Source of the DNA: Amblyomma americanum
Taxonomy: Eukaryota > Arthropoda > Arachnida > Ixodida > Ixodidae
Reading direction: 5' to 3'
DNA: 64,000 nucleotides
Assembly: GCF_052857255.1 (NCBI RefSeq)
Contig: NC_135500.1
Location: forward strand, 52,601,272-52,665,271
Of this stretch, positions 1 through 10,276 are shown in pieces; positions within the stretch are counted from its first letter, which is position 1, and every line of letters starts with the position of its first letter. A program made the position numbers and the translations under genes. The notes under the pieces were generated by a model. The model made no database searches, was not told where the DNA came from, and saw nothing but the letters and a program-made list of their open reading frames with translations.

Positions 1-2
1 CA

Positions 3-1304
3 GCTGCATACAAACTGCGCCCACTTCTGCTCTTAGAGCGAGAAGCTCTGCGCCTGTGTTTGGGTCTCCCTAAATACGTGGCAAACAATGTTTTGTATCT
101 GGAAGCGCGGGTGCCGTCTCTTACTGCAAGGTTTCGCCTTTTGACAGTACAAACGTTTTTAAAGTTTTGCGACTCGGAGCAGCGTGCATCCGAGTTGATC
201 TTCCTAGGGCAGCGAGCGGAGTTCTTGGGTGTCGGATGGTCTCGCCTTCAAACTCCCCAAATCTGTTTCGTTGAATCTTTGCTGGGCCCACTCAACGTGC
301 GAATACCTGAAATTGTTCCGGTGCAGTCCATCCCTGCAAATGTGTCTATCATCTACGATGACATTTATCCACGTAATGCAAAATTACTGCCTTTCTCATG
401 GTTAAATGGTATGTTGCAGGATTATTTGTCGACCTTCAGCTCACATGTTGCAATTGCGACTGATGGCTCGGTGTGTGCAGAAAAGGCAGGTGTAGGTATT
501 TACTCCCAGTCCCTTGACTGGTCTTTTTCTCTCCGTCTCCAAGATTTCACTCCTATCTATCTGGCTAAGTTTCTAGCAGTGGTTCTCGCTCTGCGCAAGG
601 TACCAATTTCTTTATCAGCAATAATAATAATTACGGACTCGTTATCTTTATGCACTTCCCTCTCGGCGTCCACTGAATCGCAGCTCTTTCGGATTCTAAA
701 ATTCCTGATCCCTCCACACATCACATCAATTCGATTTCTTTGGGTTCCTGGGCACAGGGGTCTTCTATTAAATGAATCAGCTGATGCTTTAGCGAAGGCA
801 GCCCTGAGTAGACCGATTGTTTGCCCTAGACCGATTGTTTGCCCGCTTCCAAAAACTGCTTTCATCACGGCGGCACGCTTTCGACGGTACACTGTAATGA
901 ACGAATTGGGCGCATCAGCGCTTACTTCCTTGGACGACTTCCAGCACCTACTGTTTCCATGGAGAAGCTCAGTCTGGCGATCGCGCAATCTTGAAGTTTC
1001 CTTCACGAGGCTTCGTTGCCGAGTGCCGAAACTAAATTTTTACCTATACAGGCCTGGTCTGGCGATCTCCCCATTGTGTCCGTATTGTGCGGAGCCGGAA
1101 ACAATAGAGCACTTTCTTCTTTTTTGCCGTCGCTACTCATCGATTAGGAGGCGACTATTAGAAGTTCCAATACAGAATCTCAGTTTGCGCCTGTCTTCTG
1201 AGGTTGTTCTGTCTCTTGGCGCTTCTATGCTTGGCCATACCAATTGGAATGTTTGCTCTGCCGTTCAAAATTACTTACTAGAATCAAAAATTCTACCTTC
1301 ATGA
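3..1304 (+). CDS. LINE ORF2 C-terminus: RT thumb, RNase H, CCHC motif (partial)
   Basis: The frame is open from the left window edge to the TGA at 1302, so the coding part is about 434 residues and has no start here. The first 60 residues match the post-RT region of the copy near 24.9-25.3 kb (LGLPKYVANNVLYLEAR). An RNase H fold follows, with TDGS near residue 155, ITDSLSL near 210 and WVPGHRGLLLNESAD near 245. The C-terminus carries CPYCAEPETIEHFLLFC, a zinc-binding CCHC-like motif of LINE ORF2 proteins. The second catalytic acidic residue is Lys (AAG at 567-569, YLAKFLAV) where the third copy has Glu (VAEFLAL), so RNase H is probably dead. An 18-bp tandem duplication near 811-846 repeats RPIVCP. 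The long open frame suggests a fairly young copy. Confidence 0.85.
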   Translation, partial: AAYKLRPLLLLEREALRLCLGLPKYVANNVLYLEARVPSLTARFRLLTVQTFLKFCDSEQRASELIFLGQRAEFLGVGWSRLQTPQICFVESLLGPLNVRIPEIVPVQSIPANVSIIYDDIYPRNAKLLPFSWLNGMLQDYLSTFSSHVAIATDGSVCAEKAGVGIYSQSLDWSFSLRLQDFTPIYLAKFLAVVLALRKVPISLSAIIIITDSLSLCTSLSASTESQLFRILKFLIPPHITSIRFLWVPGHRGLLLNESADALAKAALSRPIVCPRPIVCPLPKTAFITAARFRRYTVMNELGASALTSLDDFQHLLFPWRSSVWRSRNLEVSFTRLRCRVPKLNFYLYRPGLAISPLCPYCAEPETIEHFLLFCRRYSSIRRRLLEVPIQNLSLRLSSEVVLSLGASMLGHTNWNVCSAVQNYLLESKILPS

Positions 1305-1563
1305 GCTTTCGTCCTGCCCATCCCATTATCAGCTTCTGTATTTCGGTTTTTACAACCTCTTATTGTAATCCCTACCCCTTCTTTGCCTAAATTTTAGTTT
1401 GTATGGCCCCCCTAACCTCTTGCAACCACCTCGGCTAGGAAAACTGTGCGATCCAAATTTTGGTACGTCATCCCATGCTTGCCACATGCAACTGGTCATT
1501 TAAATAGTCACCGCCTGGTTATGGCCAATCCCCCTTGTGGGTATGTGCCATTGTGTGAGGATA

Positions 1564-1580
1564 ACAACAACAACAACAAG
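1564..1580. repeat. (AAC)n simple repeat at LINE tail
   Basis: Five to six AAC units follow the conserved LINE tail. I-type LINEs commonly end in short simple repeats rather than poly(A). The equivalent position of the third copy carries (ATC)n, and the 63.6 kb tail is followed by an AAG-rich run. Confidence 0.7.
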
Positions 1581-1744
1581 ACCAATCTGCAGCTGCTGCT
1601 GCTCTTGGTGACGTGGCCCAGCAACCCAGGCTTCGGGGCAGTGGCTAAGTACCTGGCGGTGTTGCGCTAGCTTCCTGAATTCTTCTTTTTGTCTGTGCCT
1701 GATTGCTCCTGTTCTGGGGTGATCGGGCGGGGGACGAGAGCTTA

Positions 1745-2976
1745 ATGTCTAGTTCTTCTCCCGGCCAGGGGTTTTCCCCTTGGTCGGCACCTCTTCCTCA
1801 AGACCAGCTCCCAATTGATCTCTTTTTCCGCAGTGGTGTTTCAAGCATTCCGGTCGCTTTAGTGCCTTCTGATGGAGGCGCTATCCGACTGAACAACCCG
1901 GAGGCAGTGCAGGCGGCCCTTCAGTCTACATCGTAGCACTTTATGCACATTACCGATGTCCGGCAGTTCGGCAGGCGTGGTATTTTGTGCAGGTCGCCGG
2001 ATAAAGACTGTATTGAAGACCTTCTAAAGTGCACGACCTTCGCCAACCACCCGGTGAGCGCATTCATTCCAACTCATCTAGCATGTTCCAAGGGCTTGGT
2101 CCGAGGGGTCGACTCTCGATTGAGCTCTGCGGAAACGCTTGAGAACCTCTCGCCTGCAGGAGTGATTGCTGTCCATCGATGCAGCAGGATGGTTGACGGA
2201 GTAAAAATTGCTACGTAGTCCGCCATTGCCACATTTGCAGGAATATTTTGCCCGTCAGAGATTAAGGTGTGACCATTGGTTTTTCGAGTAGATGCCTTTA
2301 ACTTTTGGCCCCTTCAGTGTCCAAACTGCTGGCGATTTGGCCACAGCGGCAAAGCCTGCAAATCGGCCTTACGCTGCTGTGCCTGTGGGGAACGTCATTG
2401 CAGAGAGGAATGTCCTGAACAGCAAGAGAAATGTTGTTTGTGTAGCGGTGCTCACCCTGCTGATTCACCTTACTGTCCTGCACGAGCACAAGAAGCTGAG
2501 GTGCTCGAGTTTATAGACAAGCGCAGATGGACTCGGAGAGAGGCTTTTGCCGCAGTCAAGGAGAGAGCCTCAGGCTACTCTAGTGTGGCCGCCAAATGTC
2601 CACCCGTAATGGATTCTAGTTGGTCCCAGGCTATTACAGCGGCAGTTGAGAAAGCTGTGGCAAATGCAATGGATTAGCAGCACAGATGACCAATCTCCTG
2701 CAGGCGTCCAGCGCTCCGCTCTTGTCTTCTTTGCCTTCGGAAGCTACCACTCCTTCTGTAGTAATCGATTCCGCTCCACAGGGCCAAGAACAATGTGAGC
2801 AACAAAAGACCTCTCAGGCCTCTCCTTCGACCAGCGTTATGGACTCATCGTCTATAGACTGTATGGATATGGAGTCTGATCTCCGCGCCCAGAAACGAAG
2901 TGGGTCTCCTCTGAATATTGCAGGCCCATCTTGCGCCCAATCGAAGACAAAGAAAAGTAACGCGTCAAAAGGCTAA
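1745..2976 (+). pseudogene. LINE ORF1 (gag-like, CCHC zinc knuckles), broken
   Basis: The start is taken as ATG at 1745 (MSSSSPGQ), because copy 3 has a similar MSSSGTGP start near 15979. One frame runs to 2677 but is cut by in-frame stops at 1934, 2216 and 2270. The frame then shifts and continues to 2976. Zinc knuckles read CPNCWRFGHSGKACKS and CCLCSGAHPADSPYC. Alignment with copy 3 (EIKVWPIVCHV) shows that the TGA at 2270 replaces a Trp codon. The product would be the nucleic-acid-binding ORF1 protein that packages LINE RNA. The Ser/Pro-rich tail ends with a basic KTKKSNASKG. Confidence 0.75.
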
Positions 2977-3029
2977 GACCAGCATTCTAGACAAGGCAGT
3001 CGCGGCTGCGGCACTACCGCCAAAATAGG

Positions 3030-5076
3030 GCTCTTAAGTGTACTATAGTGGAATTGTCGATCTATATTCTCATCTTCAACAGATTTAAATTGCCTATGCT
3101 ATCAGCTTCTACCAGATTTAGTTGCTTTACAGGAAACATGGCTAACTTCAAATTTCAATTAAAATCTCAAGAATTACCGTCCTTTCCGGCTTGACCGGTC
3201 ATCCCGAGGGGGAGGGTTGTTAGTGCTCATCTCTACAAAGTTTTGCCGCAGGGCATGCACTTCTTTCCAATATGCGGATATTGAATGTGAAATCCTTGCG
3301 GTTGACCTCAGCGTCCCAGGTCACTAGCCCTTTACGGTAGCTAATGCATATTTCCCGTCTGGTGTGCGTGACACTCGGCCCCTTGACTCCTCATGTCTAG
3401 TAGCCGATCTCAGGTTCTATTACTTGGAGACTTCAATTCGCACCATGTGGCGGGGGGGGGGGGGGGTTGAAACACACAGCTTTGGTTCTAGACTATTTGA
3501 TTGGGCTTCTGACAACAACTTGATTTACAACAATTCCGGATTGCCTACGTTTGTTCGGAGCCAATGCCGCTCTGCCTTGGATTTAACTTTTTCCTCCCCA
3601 GGAGTCTCTGTTATGTCTTGGGCGCCTGTTGACAATGCAACAGTGATCATCTACCGATTAGTTTCAAGTTTGCGTGTAAATTAACTCTTCCTGAGCGACA
3701 TCAGCGCACGTTAATAAATTACAGTTGTTTTAAAGACACGCTAAAATCAGCCCTCCAAATCACTTCAGACACTTGCGTTCCGACAAGTGCCGAAAGCAAG
3801 GCTGCACATCTATGTTTAGTACTGGACCATGCAAGGCAAAAGTCTGAATTTTTGGTTAAGAGAACCAAGGGTGAAATCGCGAACAATTGGTGGAATGCTG
3901 AGTGCACGCGTGCATATAGACGACGGAAAGCAGCTTGGAAGAAACTTCTCATCAATCAATGCCCAAAAAATTGTTTGGGTTATAAGTATGTTGCAGCAAC
4001 ATTTAAGCGCACCATCGCCCGTGCAAAGGAGTAGTGTAATACAAATCATTACAATTTTCTTTCACAATCAGGAAATAAACGAGCTTTGTTTAATTTCATG
4101 AGGCGCAACAAGGTGATTTCACCGGCTGCCAACATTGAATCCCTCGTTCAGTCCCCTGCTGACATCGCAAAGGCCCTTAGAGGATATTGCGTGTGGCTTA
4201 GAGCTTCGCTTTACATCTGCCTTACCTTCTCCTACTTTATTTACATGCACCTCAAGTGATTTCACTGAGGTCTCTATGCCTGAGCTGTCGCAAATTGTTC
4301 TGCGCTTATCCCCAGCGGCTCCTGGCCCCGATAATGTCACTTCATCTATGATCAAAATTTTGTTCAATGAATCTCCTGCAGACCTGTTGGCTCTAGTTAA
4401 CCATTCTATTAAAGGTCCTTGGATACCGCATGAGTGGCGTCTTGCTGAAATAGTTCCACTGTTTAAAAAGTAAGGGGAGGGCTTAACTTTAGACAATATA
4501 GGCCCTATTTCCTTAACAGTGAACCTAGTGAAATTGGTGGAAAGGGTCCTTCTCAGCCGTGTCATGTCATTCATTTCAGGAAATGCTATATTGAATCCAT
4601 GTCAAATTGGTTTCAGGCCGGGTTGTTAAATCGAGTGTGCTCATACTAACCTAGAGAGTCGTATTAAATTAGCTCACAATAGAAAACAGTTTGCGGCGCT
4701 TGTCACCTTGGATGTCAGTAAAGCATACGACAGCGTTGAGCACTCGACTCTATTACTAAGAGAACAGGAACTTAACTTTCCATGCTATTTTGTAGCCTGG
4801 ATTTCTGCTTTTTTGGAAAATAGAGAATTTTACTGCTGCCAAAATGGTGTTGCCCTTTTTGTACCGAACCTAAGACAATAGATCATTTCCTGCTGTTCTG
4901 CCGCCGGTTCTCTCACTTGAGGAAGCGTCTTTTGCAAATTCCATTTCATCAACTGGGCTTGCCTGTGTCTTCCGCGGTTGTTCTTTCAATTGGCGCTTCT
5001 TTGCTTGGACGAAGCGACAGGAGTGTGCGCTCTGCTGTGCAAAATTTTCTTCAAGAAACGCAGCGCCTCCCATTCT
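3030..5076 (+). pseudogene. LINE ORF2 endonuclease-RT, broken and deleted
   Basis: Endonuclease motifs are recognisable in different frames: a QETWL-like block near 3128, a GDFN-like block near 3430 and a late APVDNAT...SD region near 3630. RT motifs follow: the substrate-binding block near 4310-4360 (SPAAPGPDNV), the VKLVERVLLSR block near 4530 and LVTLDVSKAYDSVEHS near 4705-4750. After about 4857 the sequence jumps to CCHC-type coding ending in RLPF* at 5076. The catalytic YADD block and RNase H are absent, so no active enzyme can be made. A 13-G run at about 3452-3466 adds a likely shift. Confidence 0.7.
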
Positions 5077-5279
5077 AATTTCTTCTTCCCGCTCTCAGTC
5101 AGTACGACATTGGAACATTACAGGCATTGTATACTATTATGCATATTAGGCCTTTGTCCCGTCTTCGATCTCCAAGTTAAGAGGACCCCTGTCCTTCCGT
5201 CTTCCAATCTACCAGGCTACATCCTATTACCACTCCTTTTCCCGTCAAAACTTTCCTGTATCCAGCAATTAACCGCCTG

Positions 5280-5330
5280 TGTCTTGCCCGCTCCCCCGTA
5301 GTGGGTACGTGCCAGCAATGTCTGAGGCCT
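5280..5330 (+). repeat. I-LINE 3' tail (copy 2)
   Basis: The sequence GCTCCCCCGTAGTGGGTACG and the following TGCCA match the tails of the other I-type copies with a few changes. It marks the 3' end of LINE copy 2. The flank then changes to the truncated Gypsy fragment. Confidence 0.6.
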
Positions 5331-5349
5331 TCCTTCCTTCAATATGCAA

Positions 5350-6910
5350 CTTGAGGCCTGCTAGCACTGTATCCATTACTCCCTGAAACGTCGCTGGTGC
5401 GCAACAGGGACCAAATGGCATTACCTTGTTCTCGAACAGGCCGTCCGGAGTGGTAAATGCCGTCTTCTCGCAGTCTCGTTCATCGGCCTCAATTAGCCAG
5501 TAGCCGCTCTTGAGATCCATCGATGAGAAATATTTGGCGTTGCAGAGCCGCTACAGTGTGTCGGTGATGCGGGGTAGGGGTGTAGTGGGTAGACGTCCTT
5601 CTTCGTTATGTTGTTTAAGCGGCGGTAATCATCAAAGAATCGAAGTGCGCCGTGTTTCTTCACTAAAACAACCGGTGCAGCTCAGGGAATATTCGATGGC
5701 TTAATGACGTCATCGCGAAGCATTTCTTCCACTTGGTCCCAGATGGCTTGGCTTTCTCGCGGCAACACGCGGCAGCGGCTCTGGCGGAGAGGTCGGGCGT
5801 GCTGGTTAGTTTTGATGTGATGGCAATCGATGTTTGTCGGATATTCGGCGATGACGAGAAGAACTCGCTGTAGCATCGAAGCACATTGCGGATCTCGTTT
5901 TGTCTGTTGCGGGGCAGAGCTGGGTTTACGTCGAAGACGTACTTGCGATCTCCCTCATGTGAATCTTCGGGGACTCGATCGGAGATAGTGAAGGCCTTGC
6001 GAACGTCGAATAGTTCGTCCAGGAAAACAATCATCGTTTTTTTGTTAATGTGCCGGTATTCTTTGCTGAAGTTCGCAAGCAGCACTTCAGATTCTCCATT
6101 GCGGAAATGTACAATGCCACTTGCTGTGCCGATTCCTCGCTCTAGAAGCTACGCCGTGTTCCCCTCGTGTTCTCTTCTATATTCTTGGCATCCGTGGCAC
6201 CTTCGGTGACCATGACGCTTGATCAGGATGGGACGCTCACTTGTTCATCGAGAACACTCAGGGCAGCTAGCCTGCTGCTCTGTGGTAGTCACTTAAGAGA
6301 TGGGTTCGTCTGTCGAAACCGTGATGAGATTTGAACGCAGGTCGATGATCTGCTGATGCTCATTAAGGAAGTCGATATCAAGTAGCACGTCGCGGTAACA
6401 TCGCTGTAATACTACGAAAATCTCAGGATAGGTATGTCCCTTGAGGGCCACGCGCGCTGTGCATCGCGCCGATGGCGTATTGAGGTGGCTAAGTTGCGTT
6501 GCCAATGTTTCATTCATCACCGAAAAATCGGCGCCCGTTTCCACTAGAGCGGTAACTTTCCTCCCATCGATAGTCACTTCTAAGTCGGTGGTCCTGGCTC
6601 TTGCGCTGCACGTCGTGGCGTATTTGAATCGCTTCGTAGCGTATGTGAATCGTGGGGAGTGTGTGTCGTGGAAGCTTTTCTGGGCGGCGGCGTCGTTTCG
6701 AAGGCGGTCCGCGTCGTGGTCGAGGTTGTCCTTGTGGGTGGCGCCGGTGGAGCGTGTTCGTGCGGCGTGGTCGGCGGAGGATCTTGGAAGACCAATCTGG
6801 AGACGTGGAGGAACAATCCGGGGAAACGTTTTTCCCTGACACCCCGCATCAAGAAGCGCTCCTTCTTCTCCTCTGTCATGTGAGGTACAGCGCGTCAAAA
6901 CAGACGGCAC
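5350..6910 (-). pseudogene. Gypsy B pol: aspartic protease and N-terminal RT
   Basis: The protease is encoded around 6293-6600 and RT between about 6085 and 5350, in several frames. The protease block reads TALVETGADFSVM; the catalytic Asp of the usual DTGA is Glu here (GAA at 6539-6541). RT retains LKSGYWLIEADERD and TAFTTPDGLF but ends within the block before the YxDD motif. A Pro- and Thr-rich linker (6580-6880) links gag and protease. Frameshifts separate 5520 and 5663. No active product is expected. Confidence 0.7.
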
Positions 6911-7300
6911 ATCTGTTCGACGGACACACGGGCGGTCTGATTTGGCAGTTGGATGCGCATCTCGAACAGTAATTCGGCCTTTTCTTTGCGGTCAATGCTT
7001 GTAAATGTTTTCGCGAGCTCCTTCCTAAATTTCTTCCACGTTCGCGGAGAAGCCTCGTGATTCTCGTACTAGGTTTTAGCCGGGCCATTCAGGACGAAAA
7101 AGACGCACCGTAGTTCTGCCTCGCCGTCTCATCCGTTGAATGTCGCAACACGCTCGAACTGTTGTAACCAGTCCTCGGCGTCTTCATGGAGTAGCACAGT
7201 GAATCCAGGTGAATCACGTGGAATGAATAACGAGCGGTTATGATGCAGCATCGCCCTTCGTCTTCGGTAGCAGTGCAGGTCCACGGTGGAGCACCTCCAC
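6876..7300 (-). pseudogene. Gypsy B gag, N-terminal part
   Basis: Minus-strand translation gives a capsid-like block with AEDWLQQFERVATFNG, which aligns with [15 protein letters not shown] of element C. Two stops fall where element C has Trp: TGA at 7129-7131 and TAG at 7069-7071. It reaches the primer-binding region at about 7303. Confidence 0.65.
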
Positions 7301-7304
7301 CAGA

Positions 7305-7600
7305 TGTCACGTAGCTGTGACGGCAGTTAACGGCAGTCCGGTGTGCAGGGAGAGAGCGAAAAGGGATTCTAAACGAAATTCTTCATTAGGCTGATTTGCG
7401 TCCAGAAAGACTGAATGACTAGGCGGCGGCGTAGCAACAAGTGGCTCGGCTGTCATCGAACAGAATTTAAAGCTGATAGCGAACTTTTGTGATACGGCGT
7501 GCAAAGTTACTACAGCATTCTGGAACAATCTTGAATCGGCTCCCCCTGAAAGCGATCAATCGAGATAAGTCTGGTGGCGCCCTGCATAGCTAAAAAAGCG
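7305..7600 (-). mobile_element. Probable 5' LTR remnant of Gypsy B
   Basis: On the minus strand the sequence ends in TGACA and is followed by TCTGGTGGAGGTGC. That junction resembles the LTR/primer-site junctions of elements A and C. No second LTR copy is in the window, so the distal boundary is uncertain. Confidence 0.4.
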
Positions 7601-7604
7601 ATAA

Positions 7605-7872
7605 AGCGGCGTGCCAGCAGCTTTGAAGAATGAACAAACGAACACTACAAAGATTCGCGGCAATATAAATATCGTCTCATCTCGTGTGACAAACGAACTG
7701 ATCAATTCGCGGGCCGGCTTCACTGAGCATGAAAAAATAAGCATTACAAAACAATGAGACAATACATTCTGTATAAAATGCTTGGGAAAATCTTCAACGC
7801 CGAAACGTCCTCTATATTGTGTAGCCCGCATATCTACATCGATGGCGAACACAAGGCATGGGGCGCAGTATT
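7605..7872. other. Stretch without recognised features
   Basis: Only short open frames are seen, with no domain or repeat structure. Part of it may still belong to the LTR on its left. Confidence 0.4.
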
Positions 7873-7878
7873 ACTGTA

Positions 7879-8025
7879 GCTCGTCTTTGCCTATGACACG
7901 AGGATAGAGGAGGCAACCGAGAAGTCGCCATTCATGCTTGTGAATGGCAGAGAAGCTACAACCACACTTGAAGCCATAAACGCCTACAACGCGACGACAC
8001 ACTCAGCGCGCGAACCCCGCTGAGT
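7879..8025 (+). pseudogene. Gypsy integrase fragment
   Basis: The frame from 7879 reads VFAYDTRIEEATEKSPFMLV and continues NGREATTTLEA up to TGA near 8023. It matches the end of the integrase core of Gypsy elements (in element C: TFAYNTALQETTRFTPFRLV). It is about 48 codons long and joins the Penelope-like element without a gap. It is a small plus-strand scrap, opposite to fragment B. Confidence 0.6.
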
Positions 8026-8029
8026 GTAA

Positions 8030-9345
8030 ATGATGTGTGCCGCCTCCTGGTGTTGTGCCTATCAAACACATACTTCTTGTCAAACGGGGAATTATACCGA
8101 CAAGTGAAAGGAACACCAATGGGAGCATCTATCTCTGTCGTCATGGCCAATGAAACCATGGAACACATCGAAAAACGAGTCCTCAACTCATTCCACCCTA
8201 AATCAAAGATATTCCTCAGGTATGTCGACGACTGCTTCGCCGTCATCAAAAGATCTGAGACTCAAAATTTCCTTCGTCATTTAAACTCCGTATAACCTGC
8301 CATTCAGTTTACGCTAGAGGTGGAACAAGAAAACTCCCTGCCGTTTTTAGACGTCCTCGTGTCCTGAAACCACAACACCCTTCAATTCTCAGCATACCGC
8401 AAACCGACCCACTCAAGCCGGTATCTCCACTTCTCTTCGAACCACCCGACAGTCCTTGAAGCACCAATGGTGAAGACGCTGCTCAGAAGAGTTGAGACAC
8501 ACTGCAGCACAGAACTTGACAGAAAAAAAGAACAACGCACAATATTCAAAGAACTCATCATAAACGGCTACCCAAAAGACTTTATTTAGAAAACCATTCG
8601 ACGTCAAAAACACAACATTCGCCAAGAAATCCACGCATGAAGACCAACGCCACCACCAAAATACATCACTTTACCTTATGTCGGAGGTGTCAGCGAAACC
8701 ATCGCCGAATCCTGAAAATGTCGGGTCTCCAGGTTGCGCACAAGCCAACAAACACTGTTGCACTTACCTGTTCCCAAAGACCGGCCGCCGAGAGAAAGAG
8801 CCCAAGGCATTGTCTACAAAATTCCATGCGCCGACTGCGATGCAAGCTACATCGGCGAAACCAAAAATCTCAAAGAACGAATTCGGTAATATAGAAACGA
8901 CGTCCGCAACTTCGCAAGAGAGGGCATTTGTGTAGCCGAATATTCCGCGGACTCAGACCATACAATCAACTTCGAGGAAACCCGCATCCTCGAAACCGAA
9001 ACAAATTACCACAAAAAGCTCCTTCTGGAACCCTGGAATATCCAAACCACCCCGAGCAACATCAACCGCACAAAAGGAAACCTGCCTCCAGTATATGCCC
9101 AGGGACTTCGCTCTTCAACTCAACTAAAAAAAGTCGCCATTCACCACCTCTCTGCAGTGCGCCAGCGTAACAGCCTAAACTCCCCTCGTCCTCTTCCGCG
9201 CCTTTCGCATCACAGCTGTCGTTCCTTTGACCACCCCTCCCCTCTCTAATTAAAAGACTCTAGCTACTGCCCTCAGCCACCCCTGATGAAGGAGCCGAGT
9301 CGGCTTCGAAACTTTGGGTTAAAGTTATAATTTTTGTTTAGAGGT
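8030..9345 (+). mobile_element. Penelope-like element (PLE), 5' truncated
   Basis: The element carries the two PLE hallmarks in order, a Penelope-type RT and a C-terminal GIY-YIG endonuclease. It ends in TGATGAAGGAGCCGAGTCGG and a T-rich stretch near 9300-9345. PLEs use the GIY-YIG nuclease for target-primed insertion. The N-terminal RT part is absent. Confidence 0.8.
8035..9170 (+). pseudogene. PLE reverse transcriptase and GIY-YIG endonuclease
   Basis: The first frame (8035-8295) contains VKGTPMGASISVVMANETME and the catalytic RYVDD at 8218-8232. A stop at 8293 breaks it, but the same domain continues with NSLPFLDVLVS and FSAYRKPTHSS. The endonuclease is seen in another frame at 8806-8865, with GIVY, a CxxC pair (CADC) and YIGET. 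The GIY-YIG Arg helix (NLKERIR) is followed by a stop, and the conserved late Glu/Asn region lies near 8970-9060. At least three stops and two frame changes make it inactive. Confidence 0.75.
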
Positions 9346-10160
9346 GTACAATTTATTATAAGGCTTCAAACTCACCAGACAGGGAAATCTGTCAAAATAT
9401 TTAGTTTTCAATTTATCGCTGGCCCCGTTGGCATTAGAAGCTTGCCACAGTAGATGCTACCGGATTACTCTCAAAGTTCAGCAAGCACACGCCTGGCCTT
9501 CTAAGCAGTTAGAGGCTGTTGTGTTTGTTTAAATGCATTACCCGGGAATTTTACTGCCACTTTCAAGTTGAGAATGGCCAAGAATGGCGAGCATTTGGTT
9601 CTCGATGAGCGCCACTTGCACCTGTTGTACTTTCCGCCTCCAAGTTGCGGGAAACAACCTCAGATAATAAAGAGTTCATTTGGGCGCAAATTAGACCTCC
9701 TTTCTGTAAGATCTTAGTTTCTTATGGAAGCCCGTGCACCCATTGTCAGAAATATGTGGCCAGCCAAAGAGGTTCGCTCTCAATCAAGCTGTGAGCCTCT
9801 GGAGGCTCAGAACGAAACTTCGTTTCGCCTTTGAGGCATCCAAGAACACTGGCGATTTAAAACAATCTACATTCCATGTCCCAGAAGGAAGCCCCTTGGG
9901 TTGCATATTTGTGGCAAAGGCTGCAGCGATGAGCAGGCAATCTGAATATTACTGTCGGCATAGAGCTACGCAGCAGCCCATTGTTTTAACATTGCTGTAG
10001 CAACCATTCTGCCAGGCCTTCCAGCGTGACATTCAAACCAACACTACTTCGCTGCAACCTCATTTGCCCAAGCCTTACGCTATTAAAATGCATTGTGAAA
10101 CATTTTAATGGCACAACTGGCTCGGGCATCTTGGCATTGTCGTGTCTTGCAGTGCTCGGT
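9346..10160. other. No gene recognised
   Basis: Short open frames only (longest about 88 codons at 9734-10000) with no family resemblance. A small perfect hairpin (ATTAAAATG / CATTTTAAT) lies at about 10082-10110. The origin is unknown. Confidence 0.4.
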
Positions 10161-10170
10161 GGATCTCAAT

Positions 10171-10186
10171 AATAATAATAATAAAC
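10171..10186. repeat. (AAT)n microsatellite
   Basis: Five AAT units in a row, a few bases before the palindromic array. It may be the tail of an unrecognised retroelement. Confidence 0.6.
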
Positions 10187-10276
10187 ATTTTGCGGACGCC
10201 TAACAGGGTCCAGCCTTGTTTGCAGTAGCATACCGCACACAGACACATCGCTATACACGACGCCATGGCTTCGACC

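Larger units (their letters stand above)
1..1590 (+). mobile_element. I-type LINE, copy 1 (5' truncated by window edge)
   Basis: The segment runs from the end of a reverse transcriptase through an RNase H domain to a 3' untranslated region. It ends in the tail TGGCCAATCCCCCTTGTGGG near 1524-1543 and a short (AAC)n run. An RNase H after the RT is typical of I-clade non-LTR retrotransposons. The same tail closes the other I-type copies near 5290, 26450 and 63606, so it marks the 3' end. The left part lies outside the window. The clade call rests on domain order and motif resemblance, not on a phylogeny. Confidence 0.8.
1660..5330 (+). mobile_element. I-type LINE, copy 2, internally deleted
   Basis: A near full-length architecture is visible: 5' leader, ORF1 with zinc knuckles, ORF2 endonuclease, RT, and the C-terminal CCHC segment plus 3' tail. 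The RT reading jumps near 4857 straight into the C-terminal zinc motif, so the end of RT and all of RNase H are missing. It begins just after the tail of copy 1, in the same orientation. The 5' boundary is approximate. Many stops and shifts mark it as dead. Confidence 0.75.
5345..7304 (-). mobile_element. Ty3/Gypsy fragment B (gag to early RT)
   Basis: Read on the minus strand, this holds the post-LTR start, gag, protease and the first half of RT. It then stops at about 5345, next to the I-LINE tail. The gag and RT sequence parallels element C at 43.6-48.7 kb (both have a ...VEDW/AEDW..FERVA block and an LKSGYW block). The missing parts (rest of RT, RNase H, integrase, 3' LTR) were lost by truncation. 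Confidence 0.75.

Noticed and set aside
6441..6972. Plus-strand frames of 106-132 codons over Gypsy B
   Set aside because: Antisense to the protease and gag linker, with low-complexity Gly/Arg content.
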